A stretch of DNA of 64,000 nucleotides from Nocardia nova (GTDB lineage: Bacteria; Actinomycetota; Actinomycetes; Mycobacteriales; Mycobacteriaceae), in the NCBI RefSeq assembly GCF_002933465.1, contig NZ_PSZE01000025.1:1-64000 (forward strand), in the 5' to 3' direction. The notes beneath the pieces were generated by a model, which worked only from the letters and a program-made list of their open reading frames with translations, was not told the origin of the DNA and made no database searches. Shown one piece after another: positions 16,929 to 25,827 of this stretch (position 1 is the stretch's first letter; each line of letters begins with the position of its first letter). Position numbers and translations under genes: made by a program.

Positions 16929-17747
16929 TCAGTCGCCCTGGGCGGCCAGCGTGACCGACTCCCATTCGCGCCAGGTCGACAGTCGCGACTCGTAATCGGC
17001 GGTCGCGATCTGCAGCGGGGCGGTACCCAGGAACAGCCGCAAGGGCGGTTTGTCGGCGTCGACCACGGCCAGGATCGCCGCCCGCGTGGCCGTCGGCTCG
17101 CCGGGCTGCGAGGCCGAACGGGTCCGGTTGCGCGCCGCCCGCACGTCGTCGTAGGCGGGGTTCTCCGTGCTGTGTACCGACGACGGGCCGGCCCAGTCGG
17201 TGCTGAACCCGCCCGGCTCGATCAATGTGACGTGGATGCCGAAACCGGCGACCTCCTGCGCCAGCGACTGCGAGAGCCCCTCGAGCGCCCACTTCGACGC
17301 GTGATAGGCGCCGAGATTAGCGAAGGCGCTGATGCCGCCGATGCTCGACACCTGGATGATGTGCCCGCTGCCCTGCTCGCGCAGAATCGGCAGCGCCGCC
17401 TGGGTGACCCACAGCGCCCCGAAGACATTGGTCTCGAGCTGAGCGCGGATCTCGCCCTCGGTGAGTTCTTCGATCATGCCGAAATGGCCGTAACCGGCGT
17501 TGTTGACCACGACGTCCAGGCGGCCGAACCGCCGGGCGGCCTCGGCGACCGCCGCGAAATCGCCCGCGCGGTCGGTGACGTCCAACTGCAGCGGCAGGAA
17601 GGTGTCGGGGTAGGCGGCGACGATGTCGTCGAGTGTCTCCAGCTTGCGCGCGGTTCCGGCGACCCGATCGCCGCGCTCGAGGGCCGCCAGAGCCCATTCG
17701 CGGCCGAATCCGCGCGAGACGCCGGTGATGAACCAAACCTTGCTCAT
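16929..17747 (-). CDS. Short-chain dehydrogenase/reductase
   Basis: 272 aa classical SDR: nucleotide-binding TGVSRGFG (8-15), NNAG (82-85), catalytic Ser135 (QVSSIGG), Tyr148 and Lys152 (YHASK). Substrate unknown; likely an NAD(P)-dependent oxidoreductase of a small alcohol or ketone. It is transcribed divergently from alr, and a 14-bp palindrome lies 64 bp upstream of its start, suggesting control by a TetR- or MerR-type regulator encoded elsewhere. Confidence 0.9.
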   Translation of the reverse strand: MSKVWFITGVSRGFGREWALAALERGDRVAGTARKLETLDDIVAAYPDTFLPLQLDVTDRAGDFAAVAEAARRFGRLDVVVNNAGYGHFGMIEELTEGEIRAQLETNVFGALWVTQAALPILREQGSGHIIQVSSIGGISAFANLGAYHASKWALEGLSQSLAQEVAGFGIHVTLIEPGGFSTDWAGPSSVHSTENPAYDDVRAARNRTRSASQPGEPTATRAAILAVVDADKPPLRLFLGTAPLQIATADYESRLSTWREWESVTLAAQGD

Positions 17748-17810
17748 GAAACCCCTCTGGTGGATGGTGGTGGCGGGCGGCGAATGCCCGCGTGAACCAC
17801 GCTAGTCAGC

Positions 17811-17824
17811 TGGAGTGCACTCCA
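17811..17824. promoter_or_regulatory. 14-bp perfect palindrome between SDR and alr
   Basis: TGGAGTGCACTCCA is a perfect palindrome in the divergent promoter region. It has the size and symmetry of a dimeric repressor operator. It is nearer the SDR start (64 bp) than the alr start (84 bp). The cognate regulator is not visible in the window. Confidence 0.5.
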
Positions 17825-17907
17825 AGCAAGGGTTGATTTCGGCTCGATCCGATGTCACCCGGGCGCGCCGGGTGGGCGCGGCGCGTCGCGTGGCAGGATC
17901 GGTAGCC

Positions 17908-19050
17908 GTGAGTAGCGCTGATCCGCAGGTGGAGACCGTCGTCGATCTGGATGCCATCGCACACAATGTGCGGATAGTGCGCGAGCACGCAGGCGATGCC
18001 GCGGTGATGGTGGTGGTGAAGGCCGACGCCTACAACCACGGGGCGGTGCAGGTCGGCCGGGCGGCGCTGGCCGCGGGCGCGGCCGAACTCGGTGTGACCA
18101 CCATCCCCGAGGCGTTGGAGTTGCGCGCGGCCGGTATCACCGCGCCCATCCTCAGCTGGCTCAACACCTCCGATGGGGATTACGCCGGCGCGATCGCCGC
18201 CGATATCGAGATCGGAGTCTCCTCGACCGCCCATCTGCGGGCGGTGGAGCGCGCGGCGCGGGCGAGCGGAACCACAGCGACCGTCACGCTGAAGCTCGAT
18301 ACCGGCCTGAACCGCAACGGCGTGTCCACCGCGGAGTATCCGCACGTGCTGACCCTACTGCAGGAGCTGGTCGCCGAGCGGGTGGTGCATCTGCGGGCGA
18401 TGTTCTCCCACCTCGCCCACGCCGACCAGCCGCAGCATCCGATCATCGACGTGCAGCGGGACAGATTCGTCGAGGCCATCGCCCTCGCCAAGGATTACGG
18501 GCTGCAGCCCGAGCTGGTGCACCTGGCCAACTCCGCGGCGACCCTCACCCGGCCCGATCTGGCGTTCGACATGGTGCGGCCCGGTATCGCCGTCTACGGC
18601 CTGAGTCCGATTCCGGAGATCTCCGACTTCGGCCTGCATCCGGCCATGACCTTCCGAGCCCGGGTCGCCCTGGTCAAACGGGTGGCGCAGGGCGAGGGCG
18701 TGTCCTACGGACACGAGTGGATCGCGCCGCACGACACCACGGTGGCGCTGATTCCGGCCGGCTACGCCGACGGCGTGCCGCGCGGCCTGGGCGGTCGGAT
18801 CGCGGTGCGGATCGGGGATGCGGAGTATCCGAATATCGGCCGGGTGTGTATGGATCAGCTGGTCGTGGACCTGGGTGAGAACCGGCAGGGAGTGCAGGAG
18901 GGGGATCGCGCGGTGCTGTTCGGCGGGGCCCCGGGCGATCCGCGCGCACAGCGGTGGGCGGAACTGATGAACACCATCGATTACGAGATCGTGTGTTCCC
19001 CGCGCGGCCGTGTCGTGCGAGGCTATACCGGACAGGCAGGGATGGTGTGA
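17908..19050 (+). CDS. alr: Alanine racemase
   Basis: 380-aa PLP enzyme making D-alanine for peptidoglycan. The PLP lysine is Lys38 in VVVKADAYNHG; the second catalytic residue is Tyr in GVSYGHEW, about 268. GYADGVPRGL and RVCMDQLVVDLG are family landmarks. GTG 17908 after AGGATCGG gives the standard N-terminus (ETVVDLDAIAHNVRIV); the frame is open upstream to 17815 but that part is Arg-rich and runs through the palindrome. The stop TGA and the next gene's ATG share one base. Confidence 0.95.
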   Translation: MSSADPQVETVVDLDAIAHNVRIVREHAGDAAVMVVVKADAYNHGAVQVGRAALAAGAAELGVTTIPEALELRAAGITAPILSWLNTSDGDYAGAIAADIEIGVSSTAHLRAVERAARASGTTATVTLKLDTGLNRNGVSTAEYPHVLTLLQELVAERVVHLRAMFSHLAHADQPQHPIIDVQRDRFVEAIALAKDYGLQPELVHLANSAATLTRPDLAFDMVRPGIAVYGLSPIPEISDFGLHPAMTFRARVALVKRVAQGEGVSYGHEWIAPHDTTVALIPAGYADGVPRGLGGRIAVRIGDAEYPNIGRVCMDQLVVDLGENRQGVQEGDRAVLFGGAPGDPRAQRWAELMNTIDYEIVCSPRGRVVRGYTGQAGMV

Positions 19051-20180
19051 TGGAACCCGAACGGGCACATCAGTTTCGGAGCGCGCGGGGGTTACGGTCC
19101 ACACTGCTGCGTGGCGGGGTGGCGTCGGCGAGTGTGCTGGGCGCGCTGGCCGGTGCGCAGGCCCTGCGGCGAATGGGCGCCGCGGTCGCCTGGCCGGCTC
19201 GCGGTGACGATTTGCGCGACGAGGATTTCACGCTGCTGGACCGCGATCCCGCGCGCCGGGTGGTGGCCGACGACGGCGTACCGCTGGCCACGCGCGTCGT
19301 CGGCGCCGAGAACCCTGCTGCCACCGTCGTTTTCGTGCACGGATTCTGTAACAGCATGCACTCGTTCCATTTTCAGCGCCGCGATCTGGCGCGGCAGTGG
19401 GGCCCGCAGGTCCGCATGGTGTTCTTCGATCTGCGCGGGCACGGCAGTTCCGGCATACCGAGCAGTGCGAGTTGCACGGTCGCACAGCTGGGACGCGACC
19501 TGCTGCGGGTGATCGAGGATTGTGCCCCCGACGGGCCGCTGGTGCTCGTGGGGCATTCCATGGGTGGAATGGCGATTCTCGCGGCGGCCGCCCGGGATCC
19601 GCAATTGTTCGAGCGCCGCGTGCTGGCCTCTGCACTGCTGTCCACCACCGCGGCCGGGGTGACCCGCGCCGGTGCTGCACAGCTGTTGCGCAGTCCGGCG
19701 ATCGACGGGTTCCGAGTGCTCGTCCACACCTCCCCGGCGCTGGTGCAGGCGGGACGGGTCACGGCACGTCACCTGATCACTCCGGTGCTGCACGTCAGTT
19801 CGTTCCATGGCGACGTCAGTCCCACACTGTCGCGATTCACCACCTCGATGATCGATCGCACACCGGTCGAGACCATCGTGAAATTTCTCGAAGCCCTGCA
19901 GGCGCACGACGAATCGGCAGCGCTGCCGGTGCTCGCGCCGCGGCCGGCATTGGTCGTCGGCGGCGACCACGACCTGATCATCCCGTTCCGCAATTCGCGC
20001 GAACTCGCCGCCCGGCTGCCGGACGCCGATCTGATCCGGGTCACCGACGCCGCGCATATGGTGCATCTGCAGTATCCCGAGCTGATCAACGCCGCGCTGG
20101 AACGATTGCTGTTGCGCACGGGCGTATTCGGTGGCGCGTCCGTCGAATGCGGTGTGGGCCGGGAGGCGAGCAATGGCTGA
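19050..20180 (+). CDS. Alpha/beta hydrolase, membrane-proximal N-terminus
   Basis: 376 aa. After a short hydrophobic/Ala-rich N-terminal stretch (VASASVLGALAGAQALRRMG) the hydrolase fold shows FVHGFCNSMHS (oxyanion), DLRGHGSS, nucleophile elbow GHSMGGM (Ser about 170), acid strand VVGGDHDLIIPF and catalytic His in DAAHMVHLQYP. It is the second gene of the alr operon: its ATG overlaps the alr stop by one base, and its 3' end overlaps tsaE by 8 bp. The conserved linkage between alr and the t6A genes is known in Mycobacteriales; the substrate is unknown. Confidence 0.88.
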   Translation: MEPERAHQFRSARGLRSTLLRGGVASASVLGALAGAQALRRMGAAVAWPARGDDLRDEDFTLLDRDPARRVVADDGVPLATRVVGAENPAATVVFVHGFCNSMHSFHFQRRDLARQWGPQVRMVFFDLRGHGSSGIPSSASCTVAQLGRDLLRVIEDCAPDGPLVLVGHSMGGMAILAAAARDPQLFERRVLASALLSTTAAGVTRAGAAQLLRSPAIDGFRVLVHTSPALVQAGRVTARHLITPVLHVSSFHGDVSPTLSRFTTSMIDRTPVETIVKFLEALQAHDESAALPVLAPRPALVVGGDHDLIIPFRNSRELAARLPDADLIRVTDAAHMVHLQYPELINAALERLLLRTGVFGGASVECGVGREASNG

Positions 20181-20658
20181 GCACCGCGAGCAAGCCCCGG
20201 AAGAACAGGGCGAGACCGAGAGCCGGGAACTGCCCACGGTCGCCGATACCGAGGCACTGGGCCGGGAGCTGGCCGCCGAGCTGCGCCCCGGCGATCTGGT
20301 GGTGCTCGACGGCCCGCTGGGCGCGGGGAAGACCGCACTGACCCGGGGGATCGCGGCCGGGCTCGGGGTCGAGGGACGGGTCAGCTCGCCGACCTTCATC
20401 ATCGCGCGGCAGCATCGCGCGGGCGCGGCGCCGGGATCGATCCCGCTGGTGCATGTCGACGCCTACCGGCTGGGCGGTGATCTCGACGAGCTGGAAGCCC
20501 TGGATCTCGATGCCGATCTGCACGAATCGGTTGTGGTGGTCGAATGGGGCCTCGGCGTCGTCGAACATCTCGCGGACCGTCATCTGCGGGTGCGGTTGCA
20601 TCGGGAAGCGGAATCGGAGACTCGCACCGCCACCTGGGAGTGGGTCGGTCGGTACTGA
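20173..20658 (+). CDS. tsaE: tRNA t6A synthesis ATPase TsaE
   Basis: 161 aa from ATG 20173 behind GGGAGG. Walker A is GPLGAGKT (47-54), followed by VSSPTFIIA and the family's HVDAYRL motif. TsaE is the ATPase that cycles the TsaB-TsaD complex during threonylcarbamoylation of A37 in ANN-decoding tRNAs. Overlap with the hydrolase upstream suggests co-translation. Confidence 0.94.
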   Translation: MAEHREQAPEEQGETESRELPTVADTEALGRELAAELRPGDLVVLDGPLGAGKTALTRGIAAGLGVEGRVSSPTFIIARQHRAGAAPGSIPLVHVDAYRLGGDLDELEALDLDADLHESVVVVEWGLGVVEHLADRHLRVRLHREAESETRTATWEWVGRY

Positions 20659-20926
20659 TCGGTTGTGATGCTCGCCACCGATGCGCCTCGGGCGAATACG
20701 CGGCACCGCGGAATCCGGCCCGGCCGCCTGGCCCGGATCGCAGATCACCGCATCGGCACCCGGCAGTTGTTGCGGCACTTGGTCGTTGACGAGCGCCACG
20801 CGGCCGCCTCGTCACGACGTGCGCGCATCCGGCCGGCAGCGGTTTGCCCCGCGGTTGCGACATGCGGATACGCCGACGGCGCTGATGGCATACAGGAGGT
20901 GACCAACCGGTATCGTTGAGGCAATC

Positions 20927-21616
20927 ATGCTTGTACTTGCTGTCGACACCGCGACGCCTGCCGTTACAGCAGGACTGGTGGATTTGGAGCAGGCCGCCAC
21001 ACAGCCGCTGGTCCGCACTCTCGCCTCCCGGGTAACCGTGGACGCGCGCGCCCACAACGAGGTGCTCACCCCGCAGATTCTGGCCTGCCTCGCCGAGGCC
21101 GACCGAACGCGCACCGATATCGGGGCGGTCGTGGTGGGTATCGGCCCCGGCCCGTTCACCGGCCTGCGGGTGGGGATGGCGACCGCCGCCGCCTTCGGCG
21201 ACGCCCTGGGCCTGCCGGTGCACGGCGTCTGCAGTCTCGACGCCATCGCCGCGGAGGCATGGCCCGAGGTGCCGGCCGGGCAGGACGAGAGTTCCGGTGC
21301 CGAATTGCTCGTAGTGACCGACGCCCGCCGCCGCGAGGTGTACTGGGCGCGGTATCGCCGCAGCGGCCGCGTCGACGGTCCCGGCGTGTGCAAACCGGTC
21401 GATCTGGATTCCGGGGATGCGACCGCGATCGCCGGATCACCCTCGCACGTGGACTTTTTCGATCTTCCGGTGCTGCCGGCGGAGACCCCGTCGCCGGCGG
21501 GGCTGGTGCGGTGTGCCGCCCACGACATCCTCGCGCGCGCGACGCCGCAGCCGCTGGTCCCGCTGTATCTGCGCCGTCCCGATGCGGTCGAACGCAGCTA
21601 TCAGGCGGTGCGATGA
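20927..21616 (+). CDS. tsaB: tRNA t6A synthesis protein TsaB
   Basis: 229 aa with the ASKHA start VLAVDTATPAVTAGLV and IGPGPFTGLRVGMATA. TsaB is the non-catalytic paralogue that dimerises with TsaD. ATG 20927 follows TTGAGG. It is separated from tsaE by 268 bp, unlike the tight packing elsewhere in the cluster; that gap has one short Arg-rich ORF (20665-20919) I do not trust, and a promoter for tsaB-rimI-tsaD may lie there. The stop overlaps the rimI start (ATGA). Confidence 0.94.
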   Translation: MLVLAVDTATPAVTAGLVDLEQAATQPLVRTLASRVTVDARAHNEVLTPQILACLAEADRTRTDIGAVVVGIGPGPFTGLRVGMATAAAFGDALGLPVHGVCSLDAIAAEAWPEVPAGQDESSGAELLVVTDARRREVYWARYRRSGRVDGPGVCKPVDLDSGDATAIAGSPSHVDFFDLPVLPAETPSPAGLVRCAAHDILARATPQPLVPLYLRRPDAVERSYQAVR

Positions 21617-22146
21617 GTACCGAATCCTCGCCGTTGGTCCATATCGAACCGATGGGCCCGGCCGATATCGCGCGCTGCGTCGAATTGGAACTGCTGCTGT
21701 TCCCGGAGGACGACCCCTGGCAGGACGTGGCCTTCCGCTCGGAGCTGGCCGGTTCGCACAATCGCTATCTGGTGGCGCGTGACGACGCGGGGCGCATGCT
21801 CGGGTACGCGGGCATCGCACTGCTGGGTACGCTCGAGCATCCCGAGGCCGAGATCCACACCATCGGTGTCGATCCGGACGTGCACCGCGGTGGAGTCGGG
21901 ACCGCCCTGTTGCGCGCGTTGCTGGCCGAGGCCGGGCGGCGCGGTGGGCCGGTCTTCCTCGAGGTGCGGACCGACAACGCCCCGGCCATCGCGCTCTACG
22001 AGAAGCACGGCTTCCACATCATCGGCTTGCGCAAGAGCTACTACCAGCCCAGCGGCGCCGACGCCTTCACCATGCGCCGCCCGGCGATGACCGGATTCCC
22101 GCACCCGGGCGCCGAGCGCGCCCACGATTCCGAGGTCCTGTCATGA
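21613..22146 (+). CDS. rimI: Ribosomal protein S18-alanine N-acetyltransferase
   Basis: 177-aa GNAT acetyltransferase: acceptor strand region LLFPEDDPWQDVAF, acetyl-CoA loop VHRGGVGTALLRALL, LEVRTDNAPAIALYEKHGF and IGLRKSYY. RimI acetylates the N-terminal alanine of S18 and in actinobacteria is embedded between tsaB and tsaD. It starts at ATG 21613 overlapping the tsaB stop and ends overlapping tsaD, so the three are translationally linked. Confidence 0.93.
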   Translation: MSTESSPLVHIEPMGPADIARCVELELLLFPEDDPWQDVAFRSELAGSHNRYLVARDDAGRMLGYAGIALLGTLEHPEAEIHTIGVDPDVHRGGVGTALLRALLAEAGRRGGPVFLEVRTDNAPAIALYEKHGFHIIGLRKSYYQPSGADAFTMRRPAMTGFPHPGAERAHDSEVLS

Positions 22147-23177
22147 TCGTCCTAGGTGTCGAAAGTTCCTGTGACGAAACCGGTGTCGGCATCGTGCGCC
22201 GCCATCCTGACGGCACCTGTGAACTACTCGCCGACGAGGTCGCCTCCAGCGTCGATCAGCACGCGCGGTTCGGTGGCGTGGTTCCCGAGATCGCCTCACG
22301 CGCCCATCTCGAGGCCATCGTGCCCGCCATGCGGCGTGCGCTGTCGACGGCGGGCATCGCCAAGCCGGATGCGCTGGCAGTCACCATCGGACCGGGACTG
22401 GCCGGTGCGCTGCTGGTGGGAGTGGCGGCCGCGAAAGCCTATGCGGCGGCCTGGGATATCCCCCTGTACGCGTTGAACCACCTCGGCGGGCACGTCGCCG
22501 TCGACACGCTCGAACACGGTCCGATGCCGCCGTGCGTGGCCCTGCTGGTCTCCGGCGGGCACACCCATCTGCTGCGCGTGACCGATCTGGCCGAGCCGAT
22601 CGTCGAACTCGGCAGCACCGTCGACGATGCCGCCGGCGAGGCATTCGACAAGGTGGCCCGGCTGTTGGACCTCGGCTTCCCGGGCGGTCCGGCGCTCGAT
22701 GCCGCCGCGGTCCACGGTGATCCGGCGGCGATCGCATTCCCGCGCGGGATGACCGGGCCACGTGATCCGCGGTACGACTTCTCCTTCTCCGGTCTCAAGA
22801 CCGCCGTCGCCCGCTACGTCGAGGCGGCCCAGCGCAACGAAACCGAACTGCCGATCCCCGATATCGCGGCCTCGTTCCAGGAGGCGGTGGCCGACGTGCT
22901 GACCATGAAGGCCGTACGCGCGGCGCGCGATGTCGGCGTGGACACGCTCGTGCTCGGTGGCGGCGCGACCGCCAACTCCCGGATCCGGTCGATGGCCGAA
23001 GAGCGGTGTGTGGCCGCCGGTCTGACCCTGCGGGTGCCGAAGCCGCGCTTGTGTACCGACAACGGCGTGATGATCGCCACCCTGGGCGCCCACGTGATCG
23101 CGGGCGGCGCCGAACCGTCTCCGTTGACGGTCGCGACCGATCCGGGTCTTTCGGTGTCCACCAGCCAGATTCACTGA
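22143..23177 (+). CDS. tsaD: tRNA N6-threonylcarbamoyladenosine transferase TsaD
   Basis: 344-aa catalytic subunit of t6A synthesis. VLGVESSCDETGVGIV starts the ASKHA fold; metal-binding His113 and His117 lie in LNHLGGH; VSGGHTHLL and GGGATANSRIR form the nucleotide site; CTDNGVMIA carries the third metal ligand. Full length. It ends the cluster and is convergent with the Hsp70-like gene, 27 bp away. Confidence 0.96.
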   Translation: MIVLGVESSCDETGVGIVRRHPDGTCELLADEVASSVDQHARFGGVVPEIASRAHLEAIVPAMRRALSTAGIAKPDALAVTIGPGLAGALLVGVAAAKAYAAAWDIPLYALNHLGGHVAVDTLEHGPMPPCVALLVSGGHTHLLRVTDLAEPIVELGSTVDDAAGEAFDKVARLLDLGFPGGPALDAAAVHGDPAAIAFPRGMTGPRDPRYDFSFSGLKTAVARYVEAAQRNETELPIPDIAASFQEAVADVLTMKAVRAARDVGVDTLVLGGGATANSRIRSMAEERCVAAGLTLRVPKPRLCTDNGVMIATLGAHVIAGGAEPSPLTVATDPGLSVSTSQIH

Positions 23178-23204
23178 GGCCGTTCCGAAAAGGATTCCGC
23201 CGAT

Positions 23205-24788
23205 TCAGTCCTGGGGCTGCACGGTGGTCGTGCTGGGCGCTGCCGACGGCCCCGAGGGGGTGGATTCGCCCGGCTCGACCGGCTGGGCCGTGTCCGGATC
23301 CGCGGACCCGGAACTCGAGTGCGACGGCACCGGAATTCGGGTGCTGCCCGGCTTGGTCGGCGCCGCTCCCCGGGCGGGACCGGTCGGTGTGCTCGTATCG
23401 GGCGTAACCGGTTGCGGCGTGGTGGTTCCCAGCAGCGGGCCGAGCAGATGCGGCAGGTTGGGCAGCGGGATCTGTGGCAGATTCGGATCCGGCCGTAGGG
23501 CCGGCGCGCTGGTCGTCGGCGTGACCGGCGGCACCTGATCGGCATGGGTGGTCGGCAGCGAGCTACCCGGCGACGTGCCGGGTGCCGAACTGCCCGGCTG
23601 GGTGGGACTCGCCGGCGGATGCTCGGTCCGGCTCTGCCCGGTGCGGTCCGTCGATGTACCCGTGGGCATCGGGGGCGACGCGGGTGGGGTCAGCTGAGTA
23701 CCGGTCGTGCCTGCCGGGGTCACATCCTGGTGGGCGGTCGGCACAAGCTCCTTGACGCCGTAGCCGACCACGAGACCGACCACCACTACCGCACCGACAA
23801 GGGTACCGATCAATTTGGTGAAGGTTCCGGCCGACCCGTCGCTTCCGAGCGCGATCGGGGAGAAGGCCGAGGGCTGGGCCGAATCGGCCACCAGCGCGGC
23901 ACCTTTCGCGGTCACCGCCTCCGGCTCCGGAACCGAGACGACCGGAATGTCGAGCAGTGCATCGAGTCCCTCGATCAGCGAGGCGATATTGGCGCCGCCG
24001 CCGATGATCGCCACCGCCTCGGGGGATTTCGGCGCTCGTGCGAAGACCGCGCGGGCGTAGTCGGCCGCATCGTGCAGCAAATCGGCGATCAGTTCACCGA
24101 AATCGGCGCGCGTCAACTTCAGCGGCTGCCCGGCGACGTGATCGATGGTCACCGTCGGCGCGATGGACAGATGCTCCTTGGCGGCCCGGCTGCGGTTGAT
24201 CAGCATGGTCCGATTGGGCCGGGTGCCCCTGCGGGCAAAATGGCAGTCCAGCAGATGCTGGTAGATCAGCTCGTCCACCGCGGCGCCACTGATCGTCTCG
24301 GTGCGCTCCGAACGCAGCACGGTGTCGTCGGCCAGATCGGCCACGGTGATCGTCGTACCGGAGGCGCCGAGGTCGATCACGGCCACCGTCTCGTAGCGGT
24401 CGAGGAGGCCGGTATCGCGCAAATAGGTGAGTGCCGCAATACTTTCGGGGATGAGCTGCACATCCCGGCGCTGCCTCCCGATCGCGGCGCGAATCGCCAT
24501 CGCCTGTTCACGATCGCGGTAGGCGACCGCGATGGCCCCGGCCGGGACGGGCTGGGTCTGCGGCGCCGAGGCGCCGGGCGTGTGCGTGCCGACCCGGTGC
24601 AGGTAGTCGCGGGGTATCCGCGTGGTCATCAGCTCGATCGACGAGGCGACCAGATCACCCGGATCGGAATGTGCCACATCCGCCGACACGACGCGGTAAT
24701 CGAAGCTCTGGGCACCGTTGGGCGCGGTGGTGACGACGGCCGAGCAGACGACCTCGTTCCCGGCGGAGATACCGAGGGATGTTCGCAT
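23205..24788 (-). CDS. Membrane-anchored Hsp70/actin-fold protein with Pro-rich exterior tail
   Basis: 527 aa from ATG 24788 behind a strong GGGAGGTGA site. Residues 1-310 are an Hsp70-like nucleotide-binding domain: phosphate-2 loop VIDLGASGTTITVADL and adenosine motif AIIGGGANIASLIEGL are intact, but the phosphate-1 loop is degenerate (MRTSLGISAGNEVV). There is no substrate-binding domain; instead a transmembrane helix at about 325-345 (LIGTLVGAVVVVGLVVGYGV) leads to a ~180-residue Pro/Thr/Ser-rich extracytoplasmic tail. It is transcribed divergently from groES. A sensor or scaffold role in envelope stress is an inference; similar one-TM Hsp70-family proteins are known in Mycobacteriales without clear function. 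Confidence 0.78.
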   Translation of the reverse strand: MRTSLGISAGNEVVCSAVVTTAPNGAQSFDYRVVSADVAHSDPGDLVASSIELMTTRIPRDYLHRVGTHTPGASAPQTQPVPAGAIAVAYRDREQAMAIRAAIGRQRRDVQLIPESIAALTYLRDTGLLDRYETVAVIDLGASGTTITVADLADDTVLRSERTETISGAAVDELIYQHLLDCHFARRGTRPNRTMLINRSRAAKEHLSIAPTVTIDHVAGQPLKLTRADFGELIADLLHDAADYARAVFARAPKSPEAVAIIGGGANIASLIEGLDALLDIPVVSVPEPEAVTAKGAALVADSAQPSAFSPIALGSDGSAGTFTKLIGTLVGAVVVVGLVVGYGVKELVPTAHQDVTPAGTTGTQLTPPASPPMPTGTSTDRTGQSRTEHPPASPTQPGSSAPGTSPGSSLPTTHADQVPPVTPTTSAPALRPDPNLPQIPLPNLPHLLGPLLGTTTPQPVTPDTSTPTGPARGAAPTKPGSTRIPVPSHSSSGSADPDTAQPVEPGESTPSGPSAAPSTTTVQPQD

Positions 24789-25255
24789 GTTCACCTCCCT
24801 TCTCGAGCTGGTCGAGCGGACGGCCTTGGTGGAACCGACCATCTCGAACGGACATCACGGGCATCCGCTGTGCGGCGAATACTCCGCGCGCGGATCGGGG
24901 CGGGTCTTCCTCCGTCGGGGGCGGTCCGGTGAGGCGCCATTCCGTCAGGCTGTCGGTCCCATCAGGTGCGATCCGTTTCAGGGTCGGGACCGGCCGTCGA
25001 TCACGTGCGGTCTTGTTCTCGTCTCAGGTGTGCGCGAGGTCGTCGCGCGAGTGGGTGAAGCAGTGGTACTCAACGGATCGCGTGACGGCTACGTCCTGTG
25101 GACGCGACGTAACGACACAACTGTCGTACGACATGACCGATCACGGAACCGTCTTACATACTGTCACAATCCGTTATCCGAACGTTACAGATTTTTCGGA
25201 TCAATTGCCACGCCCTCGGGTGTGTCGCGATGTCAGCACTGCCCGCCCTTGAGCG
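24789..25255. other. Divergent regulatory region, Hsp70-like gene to groES
   Basis: The gap 24789-25476 carries the promoters of both flanking genes. Seen in it: a perfect 12-bp palindrome TGTCGTACGACA at 25122-25133; an AT-rich patch around 25150-25205 unusual for this GC content; and the CIRCE element listed next. ORFs in this gap are not protein-like. Confidence 0.55.
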
Positions 25256-25282
25256 CTGGCACTCTCATGTATAGAGTGCTAG
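25256..25282 (+). promoter_or_regulatory. CIRCE operator (HrcA site) of groES
   Basis: CTGGCACTC, 9-nt spacer, GAGTGCTAG: a near-perfect match to the CIRCE consensus (TTAGCACTC-N9-GAGTGCTAA), the binding site of the heat-shock repressor HrcA. It lies about 195 bp upstream of groES. A possible -10 (TATAGA, 25270-25275) lies inside the element, so repressor binding would block the promoter directly. Confidence 0.92.
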
Positions 25283-25476
25283 TCGGCACTGGTTGTGCTC
25301 AGGTGCCAGCTCGACTTTGGGCAAGGGTCCCGGCACCCGCGACGACGGGGCTGTGCGCAGGGTCGGCACGGCGGTAGTGGTAAGGCTCCACGAACGCCGC
25401 ATCAACACCGTGACCAAACCGTGAGTCCGGGGAACAGCCCCGGACGACCGAATCCCCTGAAAGTGGAGGGCTCAAC

Positions 25477-25779
25477 GTGGCGAGCGTGAACATCAAGCCG
25501 CTCGAGGACAAGATCCTCGTCCAGGCCAACGAGGCCGAGACGACGACCGCCTCCGGCCTGGTCATCCCCGACACGGCGAAGGAGAAGCCCCAGGAGGGCA
25601 CCGTCGTCGCCGTAGGACCCGGCCGGTGGGACGAGGACGGCGAGAAGCGCATTCCGCTGGATGTCAAGGAAGGCGACGTCGTCATCTACAGCAAGTACGG
25701 CGGCACCGAGATCAAGTACAACGGCGAGGAGTACCTGATCCTGTCGGCGCGCGACCTGCTGGCCGTCGTCGACAAGTGA
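25477..25779 (+). CDS. groES: Co-chaperonin GroES
   Basis: 100-aa heptameric lid of the GroEL chaperonin. The start is VNIKPLEDKILVQANEAE, the mobile loop TTTASGLVIPDTAKEKPQEG, and the roof and C-terminal strands VVAVGPGRW and YSKYGGTEIKYNGEEYLILSA. GTG 25477 follows GTGGAGGG. Controlled by the CIRCE element upstream. A strong hairpin separates it from groEL1. Confidence 0.97.
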   Translation: MASVNIKPLEDKILVQANEAETTTASGLVIPDTAKEKPQEGTVVAVGPGRWDEDGEKRIPLDVKEGDVVIYSKYGGTEIKYNGEEYLILSARDLLAVVDK

Positions 25780-25827
25780 TGACCGACCGATGACCCACGC
25801 GGCCGTCGCGATCCGGATCGCACCGTA

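Noticed and set aside
20665..20919. 84-codon ORF between tsaE and tsaB
   Set aside because: Arg/Ala-rich, no good ribosome site, unusual codon use.
25248..25266. HspR (HAIR) half-site beside CIRCE
   Set aside because: CTTGAGC is followed by an imperfect second half at the wrong spacing.
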